A DNA stretch of 64,000 nucleotides from Nocardia mangyaensis (lineage in GTDB: Bacteria > Actinomycetota > Actinomycetes > Mycobacteriales > Mycobacteriaceae). Location: positions 2,666,001-2,730,000 of the forward strand of contig NZ_CP018082.1 in assembly GCF_001886715.1 (NCBI RefSeq), in the 5' to 3' direction. Below the pieces are notes generated by a model. That model was not told the origin of the DNA. It did no database searches and worked only from the letters and a program-made list of their open reading frames with translations. This document shows positions 32,968-43,124 of this stretch, piece by piece (within the stretch, counting starts at the first letter, position 1; the number at the start of each line of letters is the position of its first letter). Both the position numbers and the translations under genes were made by a program.

Positions 32968-33552
32968 ATGCCGCCCCGATCGAGGATGTCGAAAGCCGCA
33001 CGACGCGAGCAGCTACTCGACACCGCGCTGGTGCTGGTGCGTGAAAACGGCACCGACGGACTGACTCTGGTCACCCTCGCCGAGGCCGCCGGTGTGAGCA
33101 GACCGATCGTCTACGACCACTTCGGGACCCGCCCCGACCTCCTGCTCGCCCTGTACCGCCGCCTCGACGAACGTCACCGCCTCGCCACCCATCAGACGGT
33201 CCGCGACGCCCCACCCACCGTCGACGACATCGCCCACGTCATGAGCGCCGCGTACTTCGCCTGCGCCACCGACATCCCCGAATTCGACGAGATCTCGGCT
33301 GCGCTCAAAGGCAACCCGCAGGCCCAGCGAATCCAACAGGACATGCTCGACACCTACCGCGACTGGATGGCCGACGCCCTCCAGCCTTACTCGACCCTGC
33401 CCACCGCCGCATTGCGGCTGCGCTGCGTCGGCATCCTCGGCGCCGCCGAGACACTGGCCGCCGAACTCCATCGCGGAGCGAGTTCGGCCGAGGAAGCGAC
33501 TGCGGCCTTGACGGACCTGATCGTCGGCAGCGTCGGCGTGGGGAGCCACTGA
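32968..33552 (+). CDS. TetR-family transcriptional regulator
   Basis: A protein of ~194 residues. The N-terminal helix-turn-helix (KAARREQLLDTALVLVRENGTDGLTLVTLAEAAGVSRPIVYDHFGTRPDLLLALY in pieces, ~10-60) is standard TetR, and the C-terminal ligand-binding helices carry no recognisable family signature. ATG at 32968 is preceded by AGGGAGG; ATG at 32950 would add six residues. It probably represses itself and the divergent reductase via the palindrome between them. Confidence 0.92.
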   Translation: MPPRSRMSKAARREQLLDTALVLVRENGTDGLTLVTLAEAAGVSRPIVYDHFGTRPDLLLALYRRLDERHRLATHQTVRDAPPTVDDIAHVMSAAYFACATDIPEFDEISAALKGNPQAQRIQQDMLDTYRDWMADALQPYSTLPTAALRLRCVGILGAAETLAAELHRGASSAEEATAALTDLIVGSVGVGSH

Positions 33553-33681
33553 CCGAAGCCACGAGGACGAACTCATCGCCGCCGCTCTCGCGGAGCAAGG
33601 TGGGCCGGGGAGGCGACGGCGGCCCAGCCGCTCCTGATCATCGGCAGCGTCCGAGGCCGGTGGTTCGAGGTCGTGGACGTA

Positions 33682-36600
33682 CTACTCCGCCGTGGTGAAC
33701 ACTGCGTGGGCGCTGCGGCGGACGTCGACATCGGGGTGGGCGCGCAGGCTGATCAGGAGGTCGGTCCAGGCCGGTGTCCAGCCGAACGTTCGACCGCCGT
33801 GGTCGACGAGGGCCAGTGCGGCCAGTGCGGTCGACGCCGTGGGCCGGGCGGTGAGTTCCGTGGCGGTCGCGTGCAGCGCATCGGACGCTGCGGTGTCGAG
33901 ATGTCGCGACAGCCGCTGGGTGAGCTGGTGCGCGGGCCGGGTGACCAGTGCCCCGGTCGCGTACGGTGCCACCCGGTCGAACGCCGCGACCGCGTCGGCG
34001 GGGTCGTGCCAGCGCACAGTGGCGAGGGTGAGGTCGATGACCTGGTCGTGTCGCAGGGGATCGTCGGCGAGCAACGCGACGACGGGCGCGGCGCAGGGCA
34101 GTGCCTCGTCGTGATCGCGAACCGTGGCGGCCAGCCGGACCAGCAGGATGGAAAGGCGTTGCCACGCAGGCTGATCACGGTCCGCGGCGCCGAACTCGTC
34201 AGCACGCAAGCGGTCCACGGACAGGAGAAGTGCCGCGAGATCGGCACCCGCCTCGACCCCGGACAGCAGGGCGCTCAGGGCGCTGCGCCACAATCCGATG
34301 GCGGCGAGGTCGGTGAGCTGGTCGACGATCACCTCGTCGGTTCCCGGGGCCGCCCAGCGTCGCCACCTGGCCAGCGCGTCGAGCGCCGGTCGCGCCAGGC
34401 GCGGATCGGGCTGCGCGGCAAGGTCACGCACGAAGGCCGCGAAGCGTTGCCGCTGCGGAATCGGCAGCAGATCAGGGCCGATGTCGAGGATCGCGCTCGC
34501 GACCTCGGGGTCGGCGGCGGCCGCGCCGAGCCGGTTCCACGCTTCGTCGTGGTCGAGCAGATACCGGGTCGCGAAGACGGCGGCGCGCCGAATGTCGCGA
34601 TGCGCGTCGGTCCGGGTGGCCAGCTCGCCGATGATCGGCACCGCGTCGGGCGCGTGCAGGGCGGCGAGTAGCCGGATGCCCTCCTTGACCGCGGTGATCT
34701 TGCGCGAATCCAGCAGCGCCGCGAGGACCGTCGACAACCGGTCGGGCGGGACGGATCGCGCGCACCGGGCGATACCGCTGACCGCCACGCGCGCGCGGTC
34801 ATCACCGACATGCTCGCTCAGCACGGCGATCGCCCGCTCGGGTTCGTCGCTGCCGCCGAGCGCGGTGAGCGCGGCTTCGGTGACGACGAGCTCACTGTTG
34901 TCGACGAACCGTGCCAAGCGGTCGAAACTGCCCGGCAGCCTACCGAGCTGACGGACCGCAGCCGCGCGTTCGAACGGCCTTGTCCTGGGGCCGCGGGCGT
35001 AGTCGTCGAGCAGCTGGCCGTAGCGGTCGACATGATGGGGCGACCAGCGGTGGAAACCGCCGACGAACATCGGGACGAACACCACCTTCTTGGCCAGGAA
35101 CCGGCCCGGTGTCCTGGTGTTCAGCAAGGTGTCGAGCAGATCGGTGCGGCGGGTGCCGATCAGCGCCTGGACGGGCGCCAGGGTGATGAGCGAGCGATCC
35201 CCGGCGAGGAGCTCGTCGAGATGGGCGTCGCGCAGCGCGGGCGGGTCCAGCGCCAGCCTCACCGCGCGCCGGATGGTCGAATCCGACGACGAGCCGCAGG
35301 CTCGCACGAGCAACCGTTGCAACCCGGGGATGCCGTAGGCGCGGCGTTCGAGACCTTCGGCCAGGCTCAGGCACAGTTCCCAGCGATCACGCTGCGCGTC
35401 CGCGGTGAGCCGGGGCGACAGTGCGGCGAAAATCCGATGTTCGGCGCCACGCGGCAGGTCACGGTGCAACCCGTACAGACTCGACGTGGTCGACAGTTCG
35501 GCGTGGCGCGTCATCATCCGCAGGGCGGTCTCGGTGAACGCGGGTTCGTCCGACCGGCTGCCGCGCAGGAGCAGCGTGCGGGCGAGCGTGCCGACGGCGT
35601 CGGTGGTCGTCCACGAGCGGTCACGGGCTTCGAGCGCGTCGGTGGTGAGCTGCTCGAGCGCGGGAAGATGCTCCGCGCGCAGCAGCGACATCGGGATGGT
35701 GGTGACCGCGCGCAGTGCCTCGCTGCGCACCGGGTCCTGTTCATTGCGTAGGCGAGTCAGCATGCCGAGCAGGTCGGTGATGACCAGTGGATCGCGGCCG
35801 GCGACGGCGGCGATGACCAGCAGTGGGTAGGCCAAGGCTCGCTGATCGGCCGTGGGGCGCCGGATCGCCACGGCGAGTACCGGTTTCGCCTCCGGCCACG
35901 GCAGTCGCGCGCAGAGCCGGTCGGCGACTTCGGGCACATCGGCGCCACCCGGCCGGGCGAGCAGGTCGCGGGCCAGCGCGGACCGGGTGGGGCCCGGTAG
36001 TTCGTCAAGCACGCCGAGGTCGACGGCGGCCGGGGCGATCCCGGGGCGCGCCAGGTCGGCGGCGGCCATCGCGGCCCGGCGCGAGGGTGGGAAGACGCGC
36101 AGGAAGCGCCGTCTGGCCGGTGTTCGAAGGGTGAGGTAGAGCTCGCGCAGTTCGTCGTCGGGCAGCGAGCGCAGTGCCCGCCACAACGCGGGACCCGCCA
36201 GGCTGCGCCCGTGACCGCTGGGGTGCAGGATCAATCGGGACACCGCCCGCGGGTCGTGTCGTGCCAGCGCGCCGACCACCGGATTCAGGGCACAGATCGA
36301 GACATGGTCGACCGCGTGCGCCGCCAGGGCGAGCAACCGGTCTGCGTCGAATTCGGCCGCCGCGATCGGGTGGGCGGTCAGCGCTGACCACAGTTCCCGC
36401 CATTCGGCGCGACTCGCGGTGGTCGAGCGGTCTTCCACGAACTCTACGACGACACCGATATGCCTGCGGCACAGCGCCGCCCAGCTCGGCAGAGCGTAGG
36501 CGAGCTCGGGCAGCCGTTCGGTGACCACCGCCGCCGAACACGAGGGCAACACCCGTGCCGCCTCGGTGTCCCCGAATCGAGCTCGTACCAGTGGGAGCAG

Positions 36601-36981
36601 GGCGTCGGCGAGCTCCGCGTGTGGACGGCTGCCGAGGGCCCGGTAGACGTTACTTCTCGTGCGCTGCGACGCGCCCGGGATGCGGTCGAGGACCACCGTG
36701 GGTTCGGCGCCGAGCCGGATCGATGCCGTCAGCGCCCAGCCGGCGGTCTCTGGATCAGGCGAATCCAAGTGTGACAGGGGGTAGCCGGGTGCGCCGCCGA
36801 CGATGGCCAGGTGGATGGCGGTGTGGCGACCGTACCGCCCGTCCTCGGCGACCTCGGCGAGTAGCCGGTCCAGTTCCGGCGTGCCCGCCAGTCGTCGCGC
36901 CGTCAGCGCCAGCTTCCGCATCCGCTGCGGTATCGACAGCGTCGCGACGTCCTCGAGCAATGTTCTCCCCACGCTGTTCAC
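33682..36981 (-). CDS. Very large helical-repeat (HEAT-like) protein, unknown function
   Basis: A 1,099-residue soluble protein without signal peptide or membrane segment. Almost the whole length is a series of ~30-40-residue amphipathic helix pairs of HEAT/ARM type. Examples are ELVVTEAALTALGGSDEPE, DRARVAVSGIARCARSV, RDIRRAAVFATRYLLDHDE and HPDVDVRRSAHAVF. No catalytic motif is visible. Such solenoids act as scaffolds or as DNA/RNA- or protein-binding platforms, and some HEAT-like proteins are DNA glycosylases (AlkD-like), but no such signature is seen here. The GTG start at 36981 lacks a clear ribosome-binding site. It faces the TetR gene (convergent) and is divergent from the thioesterase by 41 bp. 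Confidence 0.85.
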   Translation of the reverse strand: MNSVGRTLLEDVATLSIPQRMRKLALTARRLAGTPELDRLLAEVAEDGRYGRHTAIHLAIVGGAPGYPLSHLDSPDPETAGWALTASIRLGAEPTVVLDRIPGASQRTRSNVYRALGSRPHAELADALLPLVRARFGDTEAARVLPSCSAAVVTERLPELAYALPSWAALCRRHIGVVVEFVEDRSTTASRAEWRELWSALTAHPIAAAEFDADRLLALAAHAVDHVSICALNPVVGALARHDPRAVSRLILHPSGHGRSLAGPALWRALRSLPDDELRELYLTLRTPARRRFLRVFPPSRRAAMAAADLARPGIAPAAVDLGVLDELPGPTRSALARDLLARPGGADVPEVADRLCARLPWPEAKPVLAVAIRRPTADQRALAYPLLVIAAVAGRDPLVITDLLGMLTRLRNEQDPVRSEALRAVTTIPMSLLRAEHLPALEQLTTDALEARDRSWTTTDAVGTLARTLLLRGSRSDEPAFTETALRMMTRHAELSTTSSLYGLHRDLPRGAEHRIFAALSPRLTADAQRDRWELCLSLAEGLERRAYGIPGLQRLLVRACGSSSDSTIRRAVRLALDPPALRDAHLDELLAGDRSLITLAPVQALIGTRRTDLLDTLLNTRTPGRFLAKKVVFVPMFVGGFHRWSPHHVDRYGQLLDDYARGPRTRPFERAAAVRQLGRLPGSFDRLARFVDNSELVVTEAALTALGGSDEPERAIAVLSEHVGDDRARVAVSGIARCARSVPPDRLSTVLAALLDSRKITAVKEGIRLLAALHAPDAVPIIGELATRTDAHRDIRRAAVFATRYLLDHDEAWNRLGAAAADPEVASAILDIGPDLLPIPQRQRFAAFVRDLAAQPDPRLARPALDALARWRRWAAPGTDEVIVDQLTDLAAIGLWRSALSALLSGVEAGADLAALLLSVDRLRADEFGAADRDQPAWQRLSILLVRLAATVRDHDEALPCAAPVVALLADDPLRHDQVIDLTLATVRWHDPADAVAAFDRVAPYATGALVTRPAHQLTQRLSRHLDTAASDALHATATELTARPTASTALAALALVDHGGRTFGWTPAWTDLLISLRAHPDVDVRRSAHAVFTTAE

Positions 36982-37022
36982 CGTAGTCGTCTCGTGTCGT
37001 ACGGGGCTGGCATGCTCGATGC

Positions 37023-37424
37023 ATGACCGATGCCGAAGGCACGCGACTGTTCCACACCACCATGCCGTTCACCGCGAAGCTCGGCGTCGAAGTACTCCAG
37101 CAAGGGCCTGAACTGGTGCGCAGCAGGCTGGCGTGGGACGAGAGTCTGTGCACGCTGGGCGGGGCGATGCACGGCGGTGTCCTGATGTCGCTGGCCGATG
37201 CGACCGGCGCGATGTGCGCGTTCCTGAACCTGCCCGAGGGCAAGCAGGGCACCACCACGGTCGAGTCGAAGACGAACTTCCTGCGGGCCGTGCGGTCGGG
37301 CCACGCGGTGGCGACTGCTCGGCCTCTGCACGCGGGCCGCAGCTTCATCGTGGTGGAGACCGAGATCCGTGACGACGCGGACAAGCTCGTCGCGAAGGTC
37401 ACCCAGACGCAGGCGGTGCTCTAG
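37023..37424 (+). CDS. PaaI-family acyl-CoA thioesterase (hot-dog fold)
   Basis: A 133-residue single hot-dog domain. The motif LGGAMHGGVLMSLADATGAMCAF (~47-69) holds the HGG and downstream Asp of PaaI-type thioesterases. TTTVESKTNFLRAV and the terminal TQTQAVL fit the fold. It probably hydrolyses an acyl- or aryl-CoA thioester, with unknown specificity. ATG at 37023 is divergent from the large helical-repeat gene; the two may share a short promoter region. Confidence 0.9.
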   Translation: MTDAEGTRLFHTTMPFTAKLGVEVLQQGPELVRSRLAWDESLCTLGGAMHGGVLMSLADATGAMCAFLNLPEGKQGTTTVESKTNFLRAVRSGHAVATARPLHAGRSFIVVETEIRDDADKLVAKVTQTQAVL

Positions 37425-37574
37425 GACCGCTTCGACGTGCCGGGATCGTCGTGCCAGGCCGCTCACCGGGGCGGCCGTGCCCATCGAGGTGGCCGCTGAC
37501 CACGGCATCGGCGATCCGCCGTCGACGCGGTGGGTGAACCCGCGCCGAGAAGGGCGGCGCTCATCTCGGCTGGT

Positions 37575-39770
37575 TCACCGTGGTGCGGTGACAGCCTCGG
37601 ATCGCGATGTCGCGTCGGGGGTTTCGATCGGCGCGGGACTCACTCGTACCCACGTGTTGTTCACCGCGGACGCGCCGGAGAGCGGGTCGGTGAGGGCGGG
37701 GTCGTGGAGCAGGTTCACGTTGACGCCCGGCTGTGCGGCCGCCACGGTCCAGCCGACGCCGGGTTCGGCGTGTCCCCATCCGTGTGGGATCGCGACCACG
37801 CCGGGGCGGATGTCGTCGCTGATCTCCACGGGCACCACGATCGACCCGGTCACGGACCCGACTGCTGCCCGGTCGCCGTCGATGAGGCCGCGGGTGGCGG
37901 CGTCGTCGGGGTGCATGAGGACGGTGCAGCGGTCGCGGCCCTTCACCATCGACGGGATGTTGTGCAGCCAGGAGTTGTTGCTGCGCAGGTGGCGTCGGCC
38001 GATGAGCTGGAGGTCGTAGCCGGGAGTGGGCGCGGCGGTGGGCTCGTCGATGACGGCGCGGATCGCGTCGAGGAAGTCGGTGGGTACCAGGTGCACCTTG
38101 TGATCGGGAGTGCCGATCAGCTCGGGGAGACGGGGCTGCAGCGGGCCGAGGTCGATACCACCCGCGGCCTCGCGAATCTTGCCCAGTGTCAACCCCTTCC
38201 GGCCTCGGCGCAGCACGCCGTAGGGCCCGGCGGCCACCGCGGCCGCGGTCAACCGCAGCGGACTGAACTGTTCGAACACGCCGGTGAGCGCGCGTCCGGT
38301 GAACCGGCGGGCGGGCAACGGCACCAGTTCGGTGATCAGGCGGGCCAGGATCTGCCAGTCCTCGAGCCCATCGGCGGGCGGTTCGAAGACCCGGGCGTCG
38401 TAGCGGGCGTTGTTGCGGACACTGAAGATCGGGAAGAGCAGATTCAGTTCTTCGCGTTCGAGCGAGGAGATGGGCGGCAGGATGATGTCGGCGTGGCGGG
38501 TGGTCTCGGTGACGTACATGTCCACGGCCACATAGAAATCCAGCGAGGCCAGGGCGTCGTCGAGCCGCCCGGCCTGCGGCGTGGACAGCACCGGGTTGCC
38601 CGCATAGGTGATCATCGCCCTGATCTGGCCCGGTCCCGGGGTGAGGATGTCCTCGGCCAGCACCGCGACCGGCAGTTCGGTGCGGAACGACTTGTGCTCC
38701 CCGGATCGATCGGTCCACGCCCCGTGCCCCATCGGCAGGTACTTCGCGTACCGGGCGGCGTCGACGACCGGGCTGGCGAACATCTGCCCGCCCGCGCGAT
38801 CGAGATTGCCGGTCACCGCGTTGATCGTGTTCACCAGCCAGTGCGTGAGCGTGCCGGTCACCTGCTGGCACACACCGATTCGGGCGTACAGCACCGCCGA
38901 CGGCGCGGCCGCGTGGTCACGGGCCAGGCGTGCGATGGTCTCGGCGTCGACCCCGGCCAGCGGCGCCATGCGTTGCGGTGTCGTGGTGATGACGAGGGCG
39001 CGTAGCTCGTCGAGGCCGCTGCATTGCGCGCGCACCCCCCGCTCGTCGCACAGTCCCTCGGTGAGCAGCACGTGCAGCATCCCGAGCAGCAGATACACAT
39101 CTCCGCCGGGCCGCACCGCGACGTGTTCGTCGGCCAGCCGGGCGGTTTCGGTGCGCCGCGGATCGATCACCACGACCGCGCCACCTCGCTTGCGCACCTC
39201 CCGGATGCGCTGCTTCGCACCGGGCATCGTGGTGATCGAGCCGTTGGACACCGCGGGATTGGCGCCGAGCACCACGAGTCGATCGGTGCGGTCGATATCG
39301 GTCACCGGCATGAGGACGTTGGATCCGAACATCCGCCAGGCGACGAACTCCTGCGGGAACTGGTCGATCGAAGACGCGGTGAAGAAATTGCGGGTCAGCA
39401 GCGCCGCGCGCAGCAGCGCCCCGTACATCACCGAGGAGCTGTGCGCGGCCGGGTTGCCCATGTACATCCCGATCGCGCTGGGGCCGTGTGCGGCCCGCAC
39501 CGCGCGCAACCGCTGTCCGATCTCGCGGAACGCCTCGTCCCAGCCGATGGGTTCGAAGGTGTCACCGACACGTCGAACCGGCGTCCGCAGCCGGTCCGGG
39601 TCGTGGTGCAGGCCACCCATCGCGGTCGCCTTCGGGCAGATGTAGCCCTTCGACAGCACATCGTCGGGGTTGCCCTCGATGCGAGTGACTCGCGAGTCCT
39701 CGACTGTCACCAGAATTCCGCAATGCGCTTCGCACAGCGAGCACTGCCGCGCGATCGTCGTACCGTCCAC
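37575..39770 (-). CDS. Molybdopterin oxidoreductase (formate dehydrogenase/nitrate reductase family)
   Basis: A 731-residue cytoplasmic-type member of the DMSO-reductase superfamily. The N-terminal 4Fe-4S site is C10-x2-C13-x3-C17-x27-C45. It continues with LVVLGANPAVSNGSITTMPGAKQR, VIDPRRTETARLADEHVAVRPGGDV (cofactor-binding regions) and a C-terminal molydopterin-binding domain (SNNSWLHN ... HGWGH). It has no Tat signal. The substrate cannot be assigned, since I cannot identify the Mo ligand with certainty. GTG at 39770 has GGGGAG about 7 nt upstream. It lies immediately downstream of nuoN on the same strand (112-bp gap with a hairpin), which may be chance or a functional link to NADH dehydrogenase. 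Confidence 0.9.
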   Translation of the reverse strand: MDGTTIARQCSLCEAHCGILVTVEDSRVTRIEGNPDDVLSKGYICPKATAMGGLHHDPDRLRTPVRRVGDTFEPIGWDEAFREIGQRLRAVRAAHGPSAIGMYMGNPAAHSSSVMYGALLRAALLTRNFFTASSIDQFPQEFVAWRMFGSNVLMPVTDIDRTDRLVVLGANPAVSNGSITTMPGAKQRIREVRKRGGAVVVIDPRRTETARLADEHVAVRPGGDVYLLLGMLHVLLTEGLCDERGVRAQCSGLDELRALVITTTPQRMAPLAGVDAETIARLARDHAAAPSAVLYARIGVCQQVTGTLTHWLVNTINAVTGNLDRAGGQMFASPVVDAARYAKYLPMGHGAWTDRSGEHKSFRTELPVAVLAEDILTPGPGQIRAMITYAGNPVLSTPQAGRLDDALASLDFYVAVDMYVTETTRHADIILPPISSLEREELNLLFPIFSVRNNARYDARVFEPPADGLEDWQILARLITELVPLPARRFTGRALTGVFEQFSPLRLTAAAVAAGPYGVLRRGRKGLTLGKIREAAGGIDLGPLQPRLPELIGTPDHKVHLVPTDFLDAIRAVIDEPTAAPTPGYDLQLIGRRHLRSNNSWLHNIPSMVKGRDRCTVLMHPDDAATRGLIDGDRAAVGSVTGSIVVPVEISDDIRPGVVAIPHGWGHAEPGVGWTVAAAQPGVNVNLLHDPALTDPLSGASAVNNTWVRVSPAPIETPDATSRSEAVTAPR

Positions 39771-39833
39771 CGTCTTCTCCCCGCCTCGGGCAACGCTGCC
39801 GTTCTCACGCTAACCCGCCGAGACCACCCGGCA

Positions 39834-39853
39834 GATCCGCCTACGGTCGGATC
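39834..39853. terminator. Hairpin between nuoN and the molybdopterin gene
   Basis: GATCCG-cctacggt-CGGATC is a 6-bp stem followed on the plus strand by TTTT. It is weak for the nuo direction and could at most attenuate read-through into the oxidoreductase gene. Confidence 0.4.
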
Positions 39854-39882
39854 TTTTCGCGCAGGACCGGTGATCCGGGCGG

Positions 39883-41505
39883 TCAGCGGGTGAAGTGGGC
39901 GGCGCGTTCGGCCAGATCGAGCACCGGCTGCGGGAACAGCCCGAGCAGCAGCGTGGCGCCCGCGGTGAACGTGACCACCAGCGTGGTGGCGAACGGCGCG
40001 GTGACGATGGGGGCATCGGCCGGGGGATCGGTGAAGAACATCAGCACGATCACCCGGACGTAGAAGAACGCGGCGATCGCGCTGCAGATCACGCCGACGA
40101 TCACCAGCGAGGTGTAGCCGGCCCCCGATGCCGCCGCGAAGACCGCGAACTTGCTGACGAAACCACTGGTCAGCGGCAGGCCGGCGAAGGAGAGCAGCAG
40201 CAGCGCGAACACCGAGGCCAGCCACGGCGAGGTGCGGCCCAGACCCGCCCATTGCGACAGGGCGGTCGCCTCGTCGCCGGAGGCGTCGCGTACCAGACTG
40301 ACCACCGCGAAGGCGCCGACCGTGCCGAGCCCGTAGGCCAGCAGATAGAACAGCACTGCCGCCACCCCGGCGCCGTCGGCGGCGACCACACCGACGAGCA
40401 GGAAGCCCGCGTGCGCGATCGAGGAGTACGCGAGCATGCGTTTGACATCGGTTTGGGTGATCGCCAGGACCGCGCCGACCACCATCGTCGCGACGGCGAC
40501 CGCGGCCAGAACCGGACGCCAATCATCCCGCAGCGCATCGACACCCACCATCAACACGCGCATGGTGGCGCCGACCGCCGCGATCTTGGTGGCGGCCGCC
40601 ATGAAGGCGGTGATCGGAGTCGGCGCACCCTGGTACACATCGGGAACCCACGCCTGGAACGGCACCGCGCCGATCTTGAACAGCAGGCCGACGGCCAGCA
40701 TGCCGATGCCGAGCAGAGCCAGCGTCGCGTTCTCGGACTGTCCGGCGAGCGCCGCGCCGATGCCGGGCAGCGAGACGGTGCCGGTCTGTCCGTAGAGCAG
40801 AGCGACGCCGTAGAGGAAGAACGCCGAGGAGAACGCGCCGAGCAGGAAATACTTGAGCGCCGCCTCCTGGGAGAGCAACCGCCTGCGCCGGGCCAGCCCG
40901 CACAGCAGATACAGCGGCAGCGAGAGCACCTCGAGCGCGACGAACATCGTCAGCAGATCGTTCGACGCGGGGAACAGCAGCAGACCGCCCACCGCGATCA
41001 TGGTCAGCGGGAACACCTCGGTGGTCGACCCACCCGCTCGCACCGCGGCGAGTTCGTGCGCGCTGCCCGGCACGGCGGATGCCTGCGGGGTGAACGCGTC
41101 GACCCCGCGGTCCAGAACGGCCGCGGCCCGGCTCCACGTCCCGGGACCGCTGCGCGCCTTGGGCACCGCGCCACGCTCGGCGATCAGCAGCAGTCCGAGC
41201 AGCGCGACCACCAGGATCGTGCCCTGCAGGAACAGCGTGACCCCGTCGACGGCGACCGCTCCGGCCACCGCGGTCCCGGAGGACCCGGCGAGCAGGATGA
41301 CGGACACGAGCGCGCCGAGGACGCCGCCCACCCCGAGCACCAGGTGCGTCGGATACCGGTACACCCGGGGCACGAAGGCCTCGACCAGCACCCCGACCAC
41401 GCCGACCGCGAACACGATCAACATTGGTGCGAGCAGGTGATATTCGATGCTCGGCGCGGGCAGGGTGGCCGCGAGCTGGGTGATGGTCACGGAGTCCGTC
41501 CTCAT
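39883..41505 (-). CDS. nuoN: NADH-quinone oxidoreductase subunit N
   Basis: A 540-residue antiporter-like membrane subunit of complex I, with about 14 hydrophobic helices. Family landmarks are LLFPASNDLLTMFVALEVLSLPLYLLCG, AVPFQAWVPDVYQGAPTPITAFMAAATKIA (the conserved Lys helix) and MLAYSSIAHAGFLLVG. It forms one proton-pumping module. It is the last gene of the nuo operon, and the ATG overlaps the nuoM stop (ATGA). Confidence 0.97.
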   Translation of the reverse strand: MRTDSVTITQLAATLPAPSIEYHLLAPMLIVFAVGVVGVLVEAFVPRVYRYPTHLVLGVGGVLGALVSVILLAGSSGTAVAGAVAVDGVTLFLQGTILVVALLGLLLIAERGAVPKARSGPGTWSRAAAVLDRGVDAFTPQASAVPGSAHELAAVRAGGSTTEVFPLTMIAVGGLLLFPASNDLLTMFVALEVLSLPLYLLCGLARRRRLLSQEAALKYFLLGAFSSAFFLYGVALLYGQTGTVSLPGIGAALAGQSENATLALLGIGMLAVGLLFKIGAVPFQAWVPDVYQGAPTPITAFMAAATKIAAVGATMRVLMVGVDALRDDWRPVLAAVAVATMVVGAVLAITQTDVKRMLAYSSIAHAGFLLVGVVAADGAGVAAVLFYLLAYGLGTVGAFAVVSLVRDASGDEATALSQWAGLGRTSPWLASVFALLLLSFAGLPLTSGFVSKFAVFAAASGAGYTSLVIVGVICSAIAAFFYVRVIVLMFFTDPPADAPIVTAPFATTLVVTFTAGATLLLGLFPQPVLDLAERAAHFTR

Positions 41506-43124
41506 TTGTGGCCGCCTGCGGGTGTGGTGGCCGCACCGGCTTCGGGCGCGGGGACGGTCGGGGCGGGGTCCTGCTTACCGATCGTCGAAAGGGTCTGCCC
41601 CACTGCTGGATTCACCAGGTCGAGCACTGGTTTCGGATACAGTCCGAGCACCAGCAGCGCGACCAGCAGCGGCACCACCACGGCGAGTTCGCGGGGGACC
41701 AGATCACGCAGGTGCTCGTTGCCCTTCTTCAGCGGACCGGTCATCAACCGCTGGTACAGCCACAGGATGTAGATCGCGGCCAGCACCAGTGCGCCGGTGG
41801 CGAATACCGCCGCCACCTTGTACTTGCTGAATGTGCCGACCAGGACCAGGAATTCGCTGACGAACGGCGCGAGCCCCGGTAGCGACAAGGTGGCAAGGCC
41901 CGCGATGAAGAACGTGCCGGCCAGCACCGGCGCGACCTTCTGTACCCCGCCGAAGTCGGCGATGAGCCTGGTCCCGCGCCGCGAGACCAGGAAACCGGCG
42001 ATGAGGAACAGCGCGGCCGTGGACAATCCGTGGTTCACCATGTACAGCGCCGCACCGGACTGGGACTGACTGGTCATGGCGAAGATGCCGAGGATGATGA
42101 ATCCGAAGTGCGAGATCGAGGTGTAGGCGATCAGGCGCATCACATCGGTCTGCCCGATGGCCAGCAGCGCGCCGTAGAGCACGCCGATCACCGCGAGCGT
42201 GATCACCAACGGCGCGAAGGTGTCCGAGGCCAGAGGGAACAGCAGCAGACAGTAGCGCAGCATGCCGAAGGTGCCGACCTTGTCGACCACCGCCATCATC
42301 AGCACCGCGCTCGACGGGGTCGCCGAGACCGCCGCGTCGGGCAGCCAGGTGTGCAGCGGCCACAGCGGCGCCTTCACCGCGAAAGCGAACATGAACCCGA
42401 GGAACAGCGCGTTGAGCACCGCGGTGCTGCCGCCGAGCTCGCCGTTGTTGGCCGCCGCGACCACGATCCGCAGATCGAAGGTGCCCGCCGAGCCTTCGCC
42501 CAGCCCCGCCTGCGCGGTCAGCACATACAGCCCGATCACCGCGGCGAGCATGATCAGGCCGCCGAACAGGTTGTACAGCAGGAACTTCACCGCGGCCCGC
42601 GAGCGCTGGGCGCGCACCGCGAGATCGGCCGTGCGGGAACCGAAGCCGCCGATGAGGAAGTACATCGGGATGAGCATGGCTTCGAAGAAGATGTAGAACA
42701 GCAGGATGTCTAGGGACAGGAACGAGATCAGCACCATCGACTCGACCAGCAGCATCAACGCCATGTAGATCTGCGTGGTCTTGCGGCCCTCACCGGTCGC
42801 GGTGTCGTCGTTCCAGCCCGCCAGGATCAGCAGTGGCATCAGTACGGCGGTGAGCAGCACGAGCGCGGTGGCGATACCGTCCAGGCCGAGGGTGTAACCC
42901 ACGCCGAACGCCGGAATCCATTCGTGCGCTTCGACGAACTGATACTGCTCGCCGCCGGGCTGGAACCGGATGGTGAGCGTGACCGCCAGTGTGAGCACGC
43001 CGATCGAGACCGCGAAAGCCAAGCTCCGGGCCAGGTTTCGACGACCAGCGGGAACGGCGAGCACCAGGCCCGCGCCGATCGCGGGGGCCAGCCACAGTGT
43101 CGTCAGCCAGGGAAACGAGTTCAC
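41502..43124 (-). CDS. nuoM: NADH-quinone oxidoreductase subunit M
   Basis: A 540-residue antiporter-like subunit. The motif [37 protein letters not shown], containing the transmembrane Lys, and [17 protein letters not shown] are diagnostic. It is a proton-pumping subunit of complex I. The GTG start overlaps the nuoL stop (GTGA). Confidence 0.97.
   Translation of the reverse strand: MNSFPWLTTLWLAPAIGAGLVLAVPAGRRNLARSLAFAVSIGVLTLAVTLTIRFQPGGEQYQFVEAHEWIPAFGVGYTLGLDGIATALVLLTAVLMPLLILAGWNDDTATGEGRKTTQIYMALMLLVESMVLISFLSLDILLFYIFFEAMLIPMYFLIGGFGSRTADLAVRAQRSRAAVKFLLYNLFGGLIMLAAVIGLYVLTAQAGLGEGSAGTFDLRIVVAAANNGELGGSTAVLNALFLGFMFAFAVKAPLWPLHTWLPDAAVSATPSSAVLMMAVVDKVGTFGMLRYCLLLFPLASDTFAPLVITLAVIGVLYGALLAIGQTDVMRLIAYTSISHFGFIILGIFAMTSQSQSGAALYMVNHGLSTAALFLIAGFLVSRRGTRLIADFGGVQKVAPVLAGTFFIAGLATLSLPGLAPFVSEFLVLVGTFSKYKVAAVFATGALVLAAIYILWLYQRLMTGPLKKGNEHLRDLVPRELAVVVPLLVALLVLGLYPKPVLDLVNPAVGQTLSTIGKQDPAPTVPAPEAGAATTPAGGHK

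Noticed and set aside
33553..33681. A gene or terminator in the TetR/HEAT-protein gap
   Set aside because: The 129-bp stretch has no start with a ribosome-binding site and no convincing hairpin.
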